The notes beneath the pieces were generated by a model. That model had not been told where the DNA came from and did no database searches. It saw only the letters and a list, made by a program, of their open reading frames with translations. Of a stretch of 64,000 nt of DNA, positions 43,733 to 54,112 are shown piece by piece. Location: contig NZ_SADD01000015.1 in assembly GCF_004005565.1 (NCBI RefSeq), forward strand, positions 1 to 64,000. The letters are read 5' to 3'. The stretch comes from Lujinxingia sediminis. GTDB lineage: Bacteria; Myxococcota_A; Bradymonadia; Bradymonadales; Bradymonadaceae. Positions within the stretch are counted from its first letter, which is position 1, and each line of letters starts with the position of its first letter. The position numbers and the translations under genes are program-made.

Positions 43733-44146
43733 ATGATGCACGAACTCGAAACCGATAGCTCTCATGACGCTCCCTTTGATCGTCTTGGCGGAGAAGAAGG
43801 CGTCGTCCGATTGGTGGACCGCTTCTATGAGTTGATGGATACGCTGCCCGAAGCCGCCACCATCCGCGCGATGCATGCCCGCAATCTCAAAGTCTCGCGC
43901 TTCCGATTGACGCGCTTTCTCATATCCTGGCTCGGCGGCCCTCCGATCTATCAGGAGATTCGTGGTCACGAGCATCCTCGGCTTGACCCCTACCACCACC
44001 CCTTTCGCATCGATGAAGATGCCCGCGACGCCTGGATGCTCTGCATGAGGCAGGCACTCGTTGAACACGTCGACGATGTCACGCTGCGCGAGCACCTGGC
44101 AGACGCCCTCGATGGCATCGCCGATCATCTGCGAAACGTCCCCTGA
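43733..44146 (+). CDS. Truncated haemoglobin, group II (copy A)
   Basis: A 137-residue globin of the group-II truncated type: LGGEEGVVRLVDRFYELMD, RAMHARNLKVSR, the ISWLGGPPIY motif, HPRLDPYHHPFRIDEDARDAW with the proximal F8 His (first His of HHPF), and the C-terminal helix. It shares the same pattern with the gene at 44278. Likely binds haem for oxygen or nitric-oxide chemistry. Two adjacent ATGs can be the start. Confidence 0.9.
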   Translation: MMHELETDSSHDAPFDRLGGEEGVVRLVDRFYELMDTLPEAATIRAMHARNLKVSRFRLTRFLISWLGGPPIYQEIRGHEHPRLDPYHHPFRIDEDARDAWMLCMRQALVEHVDDVTLREHLADALDGIADHLRNVP

Positions 44147-44277
44147 TCGGCCCCGCATCTTCTCCAGACCCACCCCGGGAGAATACCCGACGCGCCTGCC
44201 TCGTTGACCGCAAGCCGCGTCGTTATTATCGCTATCGGCGACCGCATCCCAACCTCTCCTTTTGCGACCTGATACCG

Positions 44278-44682
44278 ATGACCCAGCCCCCCGAACAACC
44301 CACCCCCTACGACGTCCTGGGCGGTGCCGAAGCCGTGCAAACCCTCGTCGATCGTTTCTACGACCTGATGGACACATTGCCTGAGGCTGCCACCATCCGC
44401 GCGATGCATGCCCCGAGCCTCAAAAGTTCCCGCGAAAAGCTCGTGCTTTTTTTGACCGGCTGGCTTGGCGGCCCGCCCCTCTACATGGAAAAGCACGGCC
44501 ACCCGCGCCTGCGCATGCGTCACGCTCCCTTTATCATCGACGAAGACGCCCGCCAGGCCTGGATGCTCTGCATGCGCCAGGCCCTCGACGAGCAGGTCGA
44601 CAACGACGAACTACGCCGTTTTCTCGACCAGGCCCTCGACCGGGTCGCCGCCCATATGCGCAACACATTCCCATCCGAATGA
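44278..44682 (+). CDS. Truncated haemoglobin, group II (copy B)
   Basis: A 134-residue group-II truncated globin: LGGAEAVQTLVDRFYDLMD, RAMHAPSLKSSREKL, LTGWLGGPPLYM, HPRLRMRHAPFIIDEDARQAW with proximal His of RHAPF. Compared with copy A, residues 15-60 and 95-115 are highly alike while the N-terminus and the C-terminal helix differ, so the two arose by duplication. The 131-base gap between them could hold a separate promoter. It converges on the SulP gene. Confidence 0.9.
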   Translation: MTQPPEQPTPYDVLGGAEAVQTLVDRFYDLMDTLPEAATIRAMHAPSLKSSREKLVLFLTGWLGGPPLYMEKHGHPRLRMRHAPFIIDEDARQAWMLCMRQALDEQVDNDELRRFLDQALDRVAAHMRNTFPSE

Positions 44683-44767
44683 GGCGATCGCCACATCGGA
44701 GCCCTCGCCGCAACCGCATCACCACGAGAGACGCAAGCCACTGATTTAAAACATAATTTTGCCACAA

Positions 44768-46447
44768 TCACGTTCGAGCAAGCGCCCGCACCGCCTGCTC
44801 CACCGAGGTAAAATGCAACATCGAGGCCTGCTCTGCTTCGCTGGCGAGCAGATCCCGCACCTGACCAACATCCCGGGCAATCGCCAGATGCTGCCCCCGC
44901 TTGCGAAACTCCCCGGCCAACTCCACCAACATATGCGCCGCGCTCATATCGATGACCGGCATCGACTCCCCGTCCAGGATCACGGCGCCCACCTCCGGGC
45001 GCTTCGCCGCCTCACGCAACGCCCGACGCACATGATCGGCGTTCACAAAATAGAGCCCGCTCTCCACCCGAAGAATCACCACCCCCCTGACAGGCTGCGC
45101 CCCCGGGTGGCGCGTCAGCTCCCCGAAGGGCGCCTCCTCATCATCCCCCACCCGCCCCAACTCGGCGATATGCGGCCAGCTCGAGCGGTAGAGCATCAGC
45201 ACCAGCGAGAGGCCCACCCCCACAAGTAACCCCTCCAACACACCGACCAGCACCACGCCCGCAAAGGTCGCCCAGGCCGCAGCCGCATCCGCCCAGACAG
45301 CAACCCCGGCCACATGATGGTGACGCGTGGCGCGCACCAACGCTTGCAGACCCTTAAAATCAACGAGCTCCCAGAGAGCGGCGATCACCACCGCCGCCAG
45401 GGTCGCCGAAGGAAGGTAGGTAAAGACACCACCGAGCCACAAAAGAGTGATCGCCACCAGAAGCGCCGCAACCAGCCCACTGCGCTGCGTGCGCGCGCCG
45501 GCGTCGCGGTTGACCGCACTTTTTGAAAGGCTCCCGTTGACTGCCATTCCCCCCAGCAGGCCCGCCCCCAGGTTGGCCCCCCCCTGGGCGATGAGCTCGG
45601 CGTTGCCATCCACCCTCTCGCCAACTGCACGCGCTGCTGCCACGGTCTCGGCAAAACCGATCAGCGCCACCGCCAGCGCCGGCCCGATGAGTTCCCCCCA
45701 GCGCTGCGCGCTCAGCCCCGGCAAGCCCACCTCGAGAGGCGTCTGTGAGAGCGCGCCCACCATCACCACCCCCTGCTCACCCAGACCCAGCAACCACGCC
45801 CCCCCAACGCTCGCCAGCACAGCCACAATCGCACCGGGCACGCGCGGCGCAAAGCTCCGCAGGCCCAGCATCACCACCAGCGCCCCCACGCCCAGCGCCG
45901 CGCTGATACCGTTGAACCAGGCTCCGACATCGCCCCATAGACGCAGCACACCAAAAAAACCGCCGGAGGCATGCTCCGCTCCCAGAAGCACCGGAAGCTG
46001 CCCCCAGACCACCGCCAGGCTCAGCCCCACCACAAATCCCTTGAGCACCGGCCGCGAGATCATCGTCACCACAAAGCCCAGACGCAGCAGACCGGCCAGA
46101 AGCGCTACCACCCCACCCACGATCGCCAACCCGGCGGTCAACGCCACGGCCTCCTCCGTGTTCACCGGCCCCAACGCGCTCAACATCGCCCCGCTCAACG
46201 CCGCCGTCGCCGCCATCGGGCCGACCACCACCTGCGGCGCATGCCCCAGCGCCGCATACACCACCAGCGCCGCCACCGCCGCATAAAGCCCCACCACCGG
46301 TGCCACCCCGGCGATCGTGGCATACGCCATCGCCTCGGGCACCATCACCATCCAGAGCGTCATCCCGGCCAGCACGTCGCGCCCCAACGCCTTGTGGCCC
46401 CCCTCCCCCTGCCTCAATGTCGGAAACAACCACGCTCGCCACCCCAC
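44768..46447 (-). CDS. SulP-family anion transporter with STAS domain
   Basis: A 559-residue protein with about 10-12 hydrophobic segments, SulP signature MVMVPEAMAYATIAGVAPVVGLYAA at the start, GQLPVLLG, a SNS-type AVNGSLSKSAVN loop and C-terminal STAS (sulfate transporter/anti-sigma) domain from about residue 430, with LDGESMPVIDMSAAHML. SulP proteins transport sulfate, bicarbonate or related anions; substrate is not fixed by sequence. The GTG start at 46447 is preceded by AAGGAGG. It diverges from the YciH gene. Confidence 0.9.
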   Translation of the reverse strand: MGWRAWLFPTLRQGEGGHKALGRDVLAGMTLWMVMVPEAMAYATIAGVAPVVGLYAAVAALVVYAALGHAPQVVVGPMAATAALSGAMLSALGPVNTEEAVALTAGLAIVGGVVALLAGLLRLGFVVTMISRPVLKGFVVGLSLAVVWGQLPVLLGAEHASGGFFGVLRLWGDVGAWFNGISAALGVGALVVMLGLRSFAPRVPGAIVAVLASVGGAWLLGLGEQGVVMVGALSQTPLEVGLPGLSAQRWGELIGPALAVALIGFAETVAAARAVGERVDGNAELIAQGGANLGAGLLGGMAVNGSLSKSAVNRDAGARTQRSGLVAALLVAITLLWLGGVFTYLPSATLAAVVIAALWELVDFKGLQALVRATRHHHVAGVAVWADAAAAWATFAGVVLVGVLEGLLVGVGLSLVLMLYRSSWPHIAELGRVGDDEEAPFGELTRHPGAQPVRGVVILRVESGLYFVNADHVRRALREAAKRPEVGAVILDGESMPVIDMSAAHMLVELAGEFRKRGQHLAIARDVGQVRDLLASEAEQASMLHFTSVEQAVRALART

Positions 46448-46593
46448 CGTGCCCCTCCTTACCCCTTGCCCTGCTTCCGCAGCTCTCTACCCCCGAGCAT
46501 CCCCGAAGCTCCGGCATATGCCCCTTTATTTTCGCCCTGTTCCGCGCCATAACAGTCTCAATGCACCTCCCCCCCTCCCCCCGGAGCGACCCC

Positions 46594-47013
46594 ATGGGCA
46601 AGCGCAAAACTTCGAAAAAAATCGCCCCCGACGCCGACGCCAGAGGCTTCGGGCACAACCCCTTCGCCGCCCATTTTGGAGCCTCCCCCCAACCCACCGA
46701 TTCCCCCCAGAACACCGCCGAATCCTCCACCGAAGCAAGCTCCGGGACCGCCACCCTCGATCTCCATCAACAAAAAAACCTGCACCTGCGTGTGGAGCGC
46801 AAAGGGCGCGGCGGTAAAACCGTCACCCTTCTGGGGGGCTTTAAGGCAGGCGCAGGCACCCCGCCCAAAGATGCGCTCGAAGACCTCGTCGGCCAGCTCA
46901 AGCGTGCCCTCGGCTGCGGCGCCGCCCTCGAAGACGACACCATCGTGCTGCAGGGCGACCAGCGCGAGCGCGCCGCAAGCTGGCTCAACGCCCGGGGGGC
47001 CACCCTTCGCTGA
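46594..47013 (+). CDS. yciH: SUI1/eIF1-family translation factor (YciH-like)
   Basis: A 139-residue protein whose C-terminal ~80 residues form the SUI1 domain: LHLRVERKGRGGKTVTLLGGF, then LKRALGCGAALEDDTIVLQGDQRERAASWL. The N-terminal ~55 residues are a low-complexity Ser/Thr/Ala-rich extension. YciH-like proteins resemble eIF1 and monitor initiation fidelity or help stress translation. ATG 46594 has a CGGAG stretch upstream. Confidence 0.92.
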   Translation: MGKRKTSKKIAPDADARGFGHNPFAAHFGASPQPTDSPQNTAESSTEASSGTATLDLHQQKNLHLRVERKGRGGKTVTLLGGFKAGAGTPPKDALEDLVGQLKRALGCGAALEDDTIVLQGDQRERAASWLNARGATLR

Positions 47014-47314
47014 CGCAACTCTTCGCTGAGGCTGGAGCTCCTCCGGGAAGATCGCCGCCGCGTCACACCTTGTGGGTCTGGAAACGTTCCGCCTTACCCC
47101 GACGCTGAGACGCGGTTGGCGAAACAGACTTCACCTCACGCTGCTCTTTCCCCGTGAGTAGACGTTGATTCCGCTGGATACGAGGTCGCGCGTGACGAAA
47201 CCGGACACGGCGCACTAAGGCGATGCTCTACCATCGTCGAAGCGCTGCAACGATGTACGCGGTGCTCTCGATGCTGCAGACGCGGTGTCAACGATAACTC
47301 ACGGCGTAAAAAGG
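47014..47314. other. Intergenic region, no gene seen
   Basis: A 301-base gap before the LLM oxidoreductase gene. No reading frame, repeat or terminator-like hairpin with T tract was seen. Confidence 0.4.
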
Positions 47315-48322
47315 ATGACGCACATGATCCCCCTCTCCGTGCTCGATCTGGCGACCGTAAGCTCCGAGATCACCCCCTCCCGGGCTCTGGCTCAGTCGGT
47401 AGAACTCATTCAACTCGCCGAAACCCTGGGCTACAAACGCCACTGGGTCGCCGAACACCACGGCATGCGCGGGGTGGCAAGCTCCGCCCCCGAGATCCTC
47501 ATCGCTCACCTCGCCGCGCATACCTCCACCATTCGCGTGGGCTCGGGCGGCATCATGCTCCCCAACCACGTGCCCCTGCAGGTCGCCGAGCGCTTCCACA
47601 CCCTGGAAGCCCTGCACCCGGGCCGCATCGACCTGGGCATCGGCCGGGCGCCTGGCACCGATCAGGCCACCCTGCGCGCGCTTCGCGCCTTTGATGCCAA
47701 CCAGTTCCCCTCCCAGCTCCAGGAGCTGCAGGGGTTGTCCGCCGGCGATCTTCCCGAAGCTCACCCCTTCGCGCACATCCTGGTGATGCCCGACGATGTG
47801 CAACTTCCCCCCATCTGGCTTTTGGGCTCCAGCGGCGCCAGCGCAACGATGGCCGGGCAGCTCGGCGTGGGCTACGCCTTTGCCAGCCATTTCAGCCCCA
47901 CCGACCCGCTCCCCGCCCTCAACGCTTACCGCGACAACTTCACCCCCTCGCCACACTTTGCCGAGCCCCATATCATTGTGGCTGCCGCGGCCATCGTCGC
48001 CGACACCGACGAGGAGGCCCAACGCCTGGCAACTTCCTGGGATCTGGCCATGGTGCGCCTTCGCCGCGGCCAGCCCGGCCCCTTTCCCACCCCCGACGAA
48101 GCCGCCGCCTACCCCTACACCCCCATGGACCGCCGCCTCATTGAGGGGCATCGCCAGCTGCAGTTCATCGGCACCGCCCGGCATGTCAGCGACGATCTTC
48201 GGGCCTTCGCCGAAAAAACCGGCGCCCATGAGCTGATGATCGCCACCTTCACCTCCTCGCACGCCAGTCGCGCCCGCTCTCTGGAGCTGCTGGCCGAGGC
48301 CTGGCCTCTCAAGGCCACCTGA
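47315..48322 (+). CDS. LLM-class (luciferase-like) flavin-dependent oxidoreductase
   Basis: A 335-residue protein with IPLSVLDLATV at the N-terminus, RHWVAEHHGMRGVASSAPEILI, IRVGSGGIMLPNHVPLQVAERF and LHPGRIDLGIGRAPGTD, the bacterial-luciferase-like TIM-barrel family signature. Such enzymes use reduced FMN/F420 and oxygen to oxidise organic compounds. It resembles the YhbW/'MsnO8' branch. No operon partner. AAAGG precedes ATG 47315. Confidence 0.9.
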   Translation: MTHMIPLSVLDLATVSSEITPSRALAQSVELIQLAETLGYKRHWVAEHHGMRGVASSAPEILIAHLAAHTSTIRVGSGGIMLPNHVPLQVAERFHTLEALHPGRIDLGIGRAPGTDQATLRALRAFDANQFPSQLQELQGLSAGDLPEAHPFAHILVMPDDVQLPPIWLLGSSGASATMAGQLGVGYAFASHFSPTDPLPALNAYRDNFTPSPHFAEPHIIVAAAAIVADTDEEAQRLATSWDLAMVRLRRGQPGPFPTPDEAAAYPYTPMDRRLIEGHRQLQFIGTARHVSDDLRAFAEKTGAHELMIATFTSSHASRARSLELLAEAWPLKAT

Positions 48323-48450
48323 GGCGACGTGGAACTTCGGCTGGCCCTCCCCGGAACTCGGAGCATCTTTGATCTATCGAATTCACGATGATGCCCGGCG
48401 GCGCCTCCAGGCGCCGCACAGCGGGTGCCCCCTTTCTGGTTGGAGGGTCT

Positions 48451-49191
48451 ATGTTGCGCATCACCTCATCTCGCCCGCTCGTCGCGATGCTTGCACTCGC
48501 CGCGCTCATCATGACCCCGGCCTGCAGCAACGACGACGGTCCGCGCCGCGGGGTGCCCACCGGTCGTGACGCCGACGATCCGGGCGACACCGAAGATCGC
48601 CGAGATACCGGCGAGCCCGAAGACGCCGAAGATCCCGCAGATACTGGCGATTCGACCGATCCAGAAGATCCTGATGATTCGGCAGATGGCGAGGATGGCG
48701 AAGATTCCGTTCATCCCGCCTGGACCACCGCCGAGGCCTTCGAGCTCTACGAGCTCATCATGGCCTACCGCGTCGAAAACGGCCTCCCCGAGATCCCCCT
48801 CTCCCCCTCTCTGAGCGCGGTGGCCGACGCCCACGTCGCCGACCTCAACGAGCACCCCGAGACGACCGACGGCGAGTGCAACCTGCACTCCTGGTCCGAT
48901 CAGGGCAGCTGGACGGCCTGCTGCTACACCCCCGACCACGCCGAAGCCAGCTGCATGTGGGATAAACCCCGCGAGCTCTCCGACTACCCGGGAAACGGCT
49001 ATGAGATCTCGGCGATGTCCACCTCAATGACCCCGGAAAGCGCCCTGCTACTATGGCAAGAATCCCCGGACCATAACGCCGTACTCCTCAACGAAGACGA
49101 CTGGTCGACCGCCTGGGGCGCCATCGGCGTCGGCATCGCCGGTCAGTACGCCCACATCTGGTTCGGGCACGAGGCCGACCCCGCCCTCTGA
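48451..49191 (+). CDS. CAP/SCP-domain lipoprotein with acidic linker
   Basis: A 246-residue lipoprotein (MTPAC lipobox) followed by an Asp/Glu/Pro-rich linker of about 60 residues and a CAP (SCP/PR1) domain: AFELYELIMAYRVENGLPEIPLS, ADAHVADLNEH, a cysteine-rich centre (CNLHSW, TACCY), SPDHNAVLLNE and WGAIGVGIAGQYAHIWFG. CAP proteins are secreted and often bind sterols, cell walls or act as proteases. GGAGG precedes ATG 48451. Confidence 0.85.
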   Translation: MLRITSSRPLVAMLALAALIMTPACSNDDGPRRGVPTGRDADDPGDTEDRRDTGEPEDAEDPADTGDSTDPEDPDDSADGEDGEDSVHPAWTTAEAFELYELIMAYRVENGLPEIPLSPSLSAVADAHVADLNEHPETTDGECNLHSWSDQGSWTACCYTPDHAEASCMWDKPRELSDYPGNGYEISAMSTSMTPESALLLWQESPDHNAVLLNEDDWSTAWGAIGVGIAGQYAHIWFGHEADPAL

Positions 49192-49277
49192 ACCTCCATC
49201 GATCCCGGGCTTCTCCTTCGGCGAGTTTTCGGCGTGCGCGGGCACAAGTACGCGCCCTGACGCGTTATGGCTGGTGA

Positions 49278-51662
<2,385 letters not shown>

Positions 51663-51741
51663 GCCTCAGCGGCAGCCAGCACACGTCCACAAACGCCTGA
51701 TCTATAAGGCTTTTTCAACACCTTAAAGCGTTTGCATCTGA

Positions 51742-51777
51742 TGAGGGCGCGGTCCGAGAGGACCGCGCCCTCACGGG
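51742..51777 (+). terminator. Terminator after isocitrate dehydrogenase
   Basis: TGAGGGCGCGGTCC GAGA GGACCGCGCCCTCA: a 14-bp perfect stem with a 4-base loop, trailed by CGGGTTTTG. The weak T tract leaves some doubt. Confidence 0.8.
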
Positions 51778-51941
51778 TTTTGGGGCATCCAGCGCAAGCT
51801 CCCATCCTCCCGGCGCACCTCATCAGAACCGATCGACGGGAGTAGCTTGACGCCTGACGATCCGTTTCGATGCTTCGTCTCTGCCCGGACGTTCAGTCCC
51901 GGCCACCGCCCCCTCGTCGACGGCTGTATCGGAGCATCCCC

Positions 51942-53240
51942 GTGACCTCATCCTTTCCCATCGTTGTTGTCGGTGCCGGCCCTGCCGGCTTGTGGCTGGC
52001 CGCGCATCTGGCGCGCCGCGGCGTGGAGCTCGCAGTGATCGACCCGCAGCTCGACGCCCCCTGGCCCAACACCTACGGGGTCTGGCGCGATGAGCTTGAG
52101 GGCCTGGAGATCGAGGTGCCAACGGCTGCCACCTTCAACGAGGCCAGCGTCTGGCTTCACCCCGAGAACCCCACGCTCCTGGAGCGGGCGTACGTACGTG
52201 TTGACCCGCAGGCGTTTCGCCAGCGCCTGCTCGACGAGCTGCGCAGCCGCGGCGCCACGCTCATCAGCGAGGCCGCAAGCAGCGTGTCGCACGATAGCGA
52301 GGACGCCCCACTTCGCCTGACCCTGGAGGGAGGTCGCAACCTCGACGTACGAGCGATCGTCGACGCTACCGGCCGCGGGGTTTTGAGGCATCGCGCCGCG
52401 GCGGCGGTCGGTGCAGATCCAACGCCACCCGAAGCGCCGGGGGTGCAAAGCGCGCTGGGGTGGCTGGCCCGCTTTGAGCGCGACCCGCTCGAAGGCCACC
52501 CCTTCGTCATGATGGATTTTCGGCCCCCACCGACCTCCGAGGCCCATAAAATCCCGACCTTTCTCTACGGCATGCACCTTGGCGAGGATCTCTACTTTGT
52601 CGAAGAGACCGCCCTCGTCACCCGCAAGCCTCTCTCATTCGAGGAGCTCGAAGTTCGCCTGCGGGCCCGCCTTAACGCCCGCGACGCCCTCCCCACCGAG
52701 ATCCTGGAAGTCGAACGCTGCCTCATCCCCATGGGGGGCGATCCGCCCTCGCTTGACGCACATGTCCCTCCCATCATCGCCTTCGGCGCGGCCGCCGGTT
52801 TTGTGCACCCGGCCACCGGCTACTCCCTGGCCCACACCCTGCGCACAGGCGCGCCCCTGGCCGACCTTTTGGCCGACGCGCTCGCCAGCGACGCAGCCCC
52901 GGCCGACATCGCCCGCAGCTCCCTGAAGTTGCTCTGGCCCGCCCCCGCGCGCCGCTCCCGCGCCCTCTACGCGCTCGGACAGGAAGCCGTGTTGGCGATG
53001 AACACCGCCCGTCTCACAGGCTTCTTCACATCCTTCTTCGCCCTGCCCGACGCCGACTGGTGGGGCTATATGGCCGCCACACTCCCCCCTTCGCAGCTGG
53101 CTGCGGTGATGTGGCGCGTCTTCGGGCAGGCCTCCAACCCGCTCCGCCTGCACCTGGCTCGCCATGCCCTGCGTGTCGCTCCGAAGACCCTTCAAACCAT
53201 GTTCAATTCATCTTCAAAAGAAGGAGGTTACATCTCATGA
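51942..53240 (+). CDS. crtL: Lycopene cyclase, CrtL/CrtY-type flavoprotein
   Basis: A 432-residue protein beginning with an FAD-binding dinucleotide motif (VVVGAGPAGLWLAAHLARRG) and WPNTYGVWRDELE, the lycopene-cyclase hallmark. GAAAGFVHPATGYSLAHTL is the C-terminal family motif. It makes beta-ionone rings from lycopene ends. GTG 51942 has GGAG upstream. The stop overlaps the CrtW start (ATGA). The plant/cyanobacterial-type cyclase in a deltaproteobacterium-like crt cluster is notable. Whether it cyclises one or both ends is not readable; with CrtC/CrtD nearby a single-end reaction is likely. Confidence 0.92.
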   Translation: MTSSFPIVVVGAGPAGLWLAAHLARRGVELAVIDPQLDAPWPNTYGVWRDELEGLEIEVPTAATFNEASVWLHPENPTLLERAYVRVDPQAFRQRLLDELRSRGATLISEAASSVSHDSEDAPLRLTLEGGRNLDVRAIVDATGRGVLRHRAAAAVGADPTPPEAPGVQSALGWLARFERDPLEGHPFVMMDFRPPPTSEAHKIPTFLYGMHLGEDLYFVEETALVTRKPLSFEELEVRLRARLNARDALPTEILEVERCLIPMGGDPPSLDAHVPPIIAFGAAAGFVHPATGYSLAHTLRTGAPLADLLADALASDAAPADIARSSLKLLWPAPARRSRALYALGQEAVLAMNTARLTGFFTSFFALPDADWWGYMAATLPPSQLAAVMWRVFGQASNPLRLHLARHALRVAPKTLQTMFNSSSKEGGYIS

Positions 53241-53974
53241 CCTCCCTTCACCGCCCTGCATACCACACCACCCGAGGGCTTCTGAGCGCCGCGATCATCA
53301 TCGCATTATGGGCACTCACACTCACCACAGCCTTAGGGGTTCCCCTCGCCATAACGCCTGCCGCAGCACTCACCACACTGGCGCTTGTGGCCCTTCAGAC
53401 CTTCCTGTACACGGGCCTCTTCATCACCGCTCACGATGCGATGCACCGCACCGTTGCGCCGCGCTTCCCCCGCCTGAATCACGCCATCGGCCGACTGGCG
53501 GTTCTGCTCTACGCACTCTTCTCCTACGCCAGACTGCTCAAAAGCCATCATCAGCACCACGCCCACCCGGCCTCCGAGGATGACCCGGACTTTCATGACG
53601 GCGAACACCCCGATCCGGCGCGCTGGTACCTGAACTTCTTAAAAGGCTACGTCAGCGTCGGGCAGCTCGTGGGCATGGCGATCGTCTTCAACATCCTGCA
53701 CCACCTCGTCGGCGTTGCCCTCCCCAACCTGCTGATCTTCTGGGTGCTGCCCTCGCTCTTGAGCACCCTGCAGCTCTTCTACTTCGGCACCTACCTTCCC
53801 CACCGTGCCCCGACCGACGGCTACACCGACCACCATCGGGCGAGCTCCAACGACTTCGCCCCCTGGCTCTCGTTTCTGACCTGCTACCACTTTGGCTACC
53901 ACTGGGAGCATCACGAGCGCCCCGACATCCCCTGGTGGGATCTGCCACGTATGCGTCACGTTCAGCGTCTTTAA
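53237..53974 (+). CDS. crtW: Beta-carotene ketolase CrtW-type (fatty-acid desaturase superfamily)
   Basis: A 245-residue membrane protein with di-iron histidine boxes HDAMH (66-70), SHHQHHAH (103-110) and a C-terminal HWEHHERPDIPWWDLP, all typical of CrtW ketolases, which add a 4-keto group to the beta-ring. About four membrane segments. AAGGAGG precedes the ATG, which overlaps the cyclase stop. The short size fits CrtW rather than CrtO. Confidence 0.92.
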   Translation: MTSLHRPAYHTTRGLLSAAIIIALWALTLTTALGVPLAITPAAALTTLALVALQTFLYTGLFITAHDAMHRTVAPRFPRLNHAIGRLAVLLYALFSYARLLKSHHQHHAHPASEDDPDFHDGEHPDPARWYLNFLKGYVSVGQLVGMAIVFNILHHLVGVALPNLLIFWVLPSLLSTLQLFYFGTYLPHRAPTDGYTDHHRASSNDFAPWLSFLTCYHFGYHWEHHERPDIPWWDLPRMRHVQRL

Positions 53975-53988
53975 AAAAGTTATTCAAA

Positions 53989-54013
53989 ACCTGTTCAGAA
54001 TACTTGAACAGGT
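53989..54013. other. Hairpin between crtW and crtI
   Basis: ACCTGTTCA and TGAACAGGT form a 9-bp perfect stem with a 7-base loop (53998-54004) 15 bases after crtW. No T tract follows, so it may be a weak terminator or an operator; GTGTACAC (54021-54028) lies just downstream. Confidence 0.45.
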
Positions 54014-54112
54014 CTGAGCGGTGTACACACTCCAAACGCTGACGCATCTCCCGCTGCCACGGGCGTCGTCTTTATTGACTATCTGACCACCCTTGCACCT
54101 CGGAGCATCACC

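Noticed and set aside
54021-54028. GTGTACAC as a firm CarH operator
   Set aside because: Only one TnTACA match is present; the known operators use repeated sites, so it is recorded only as a weak lead.
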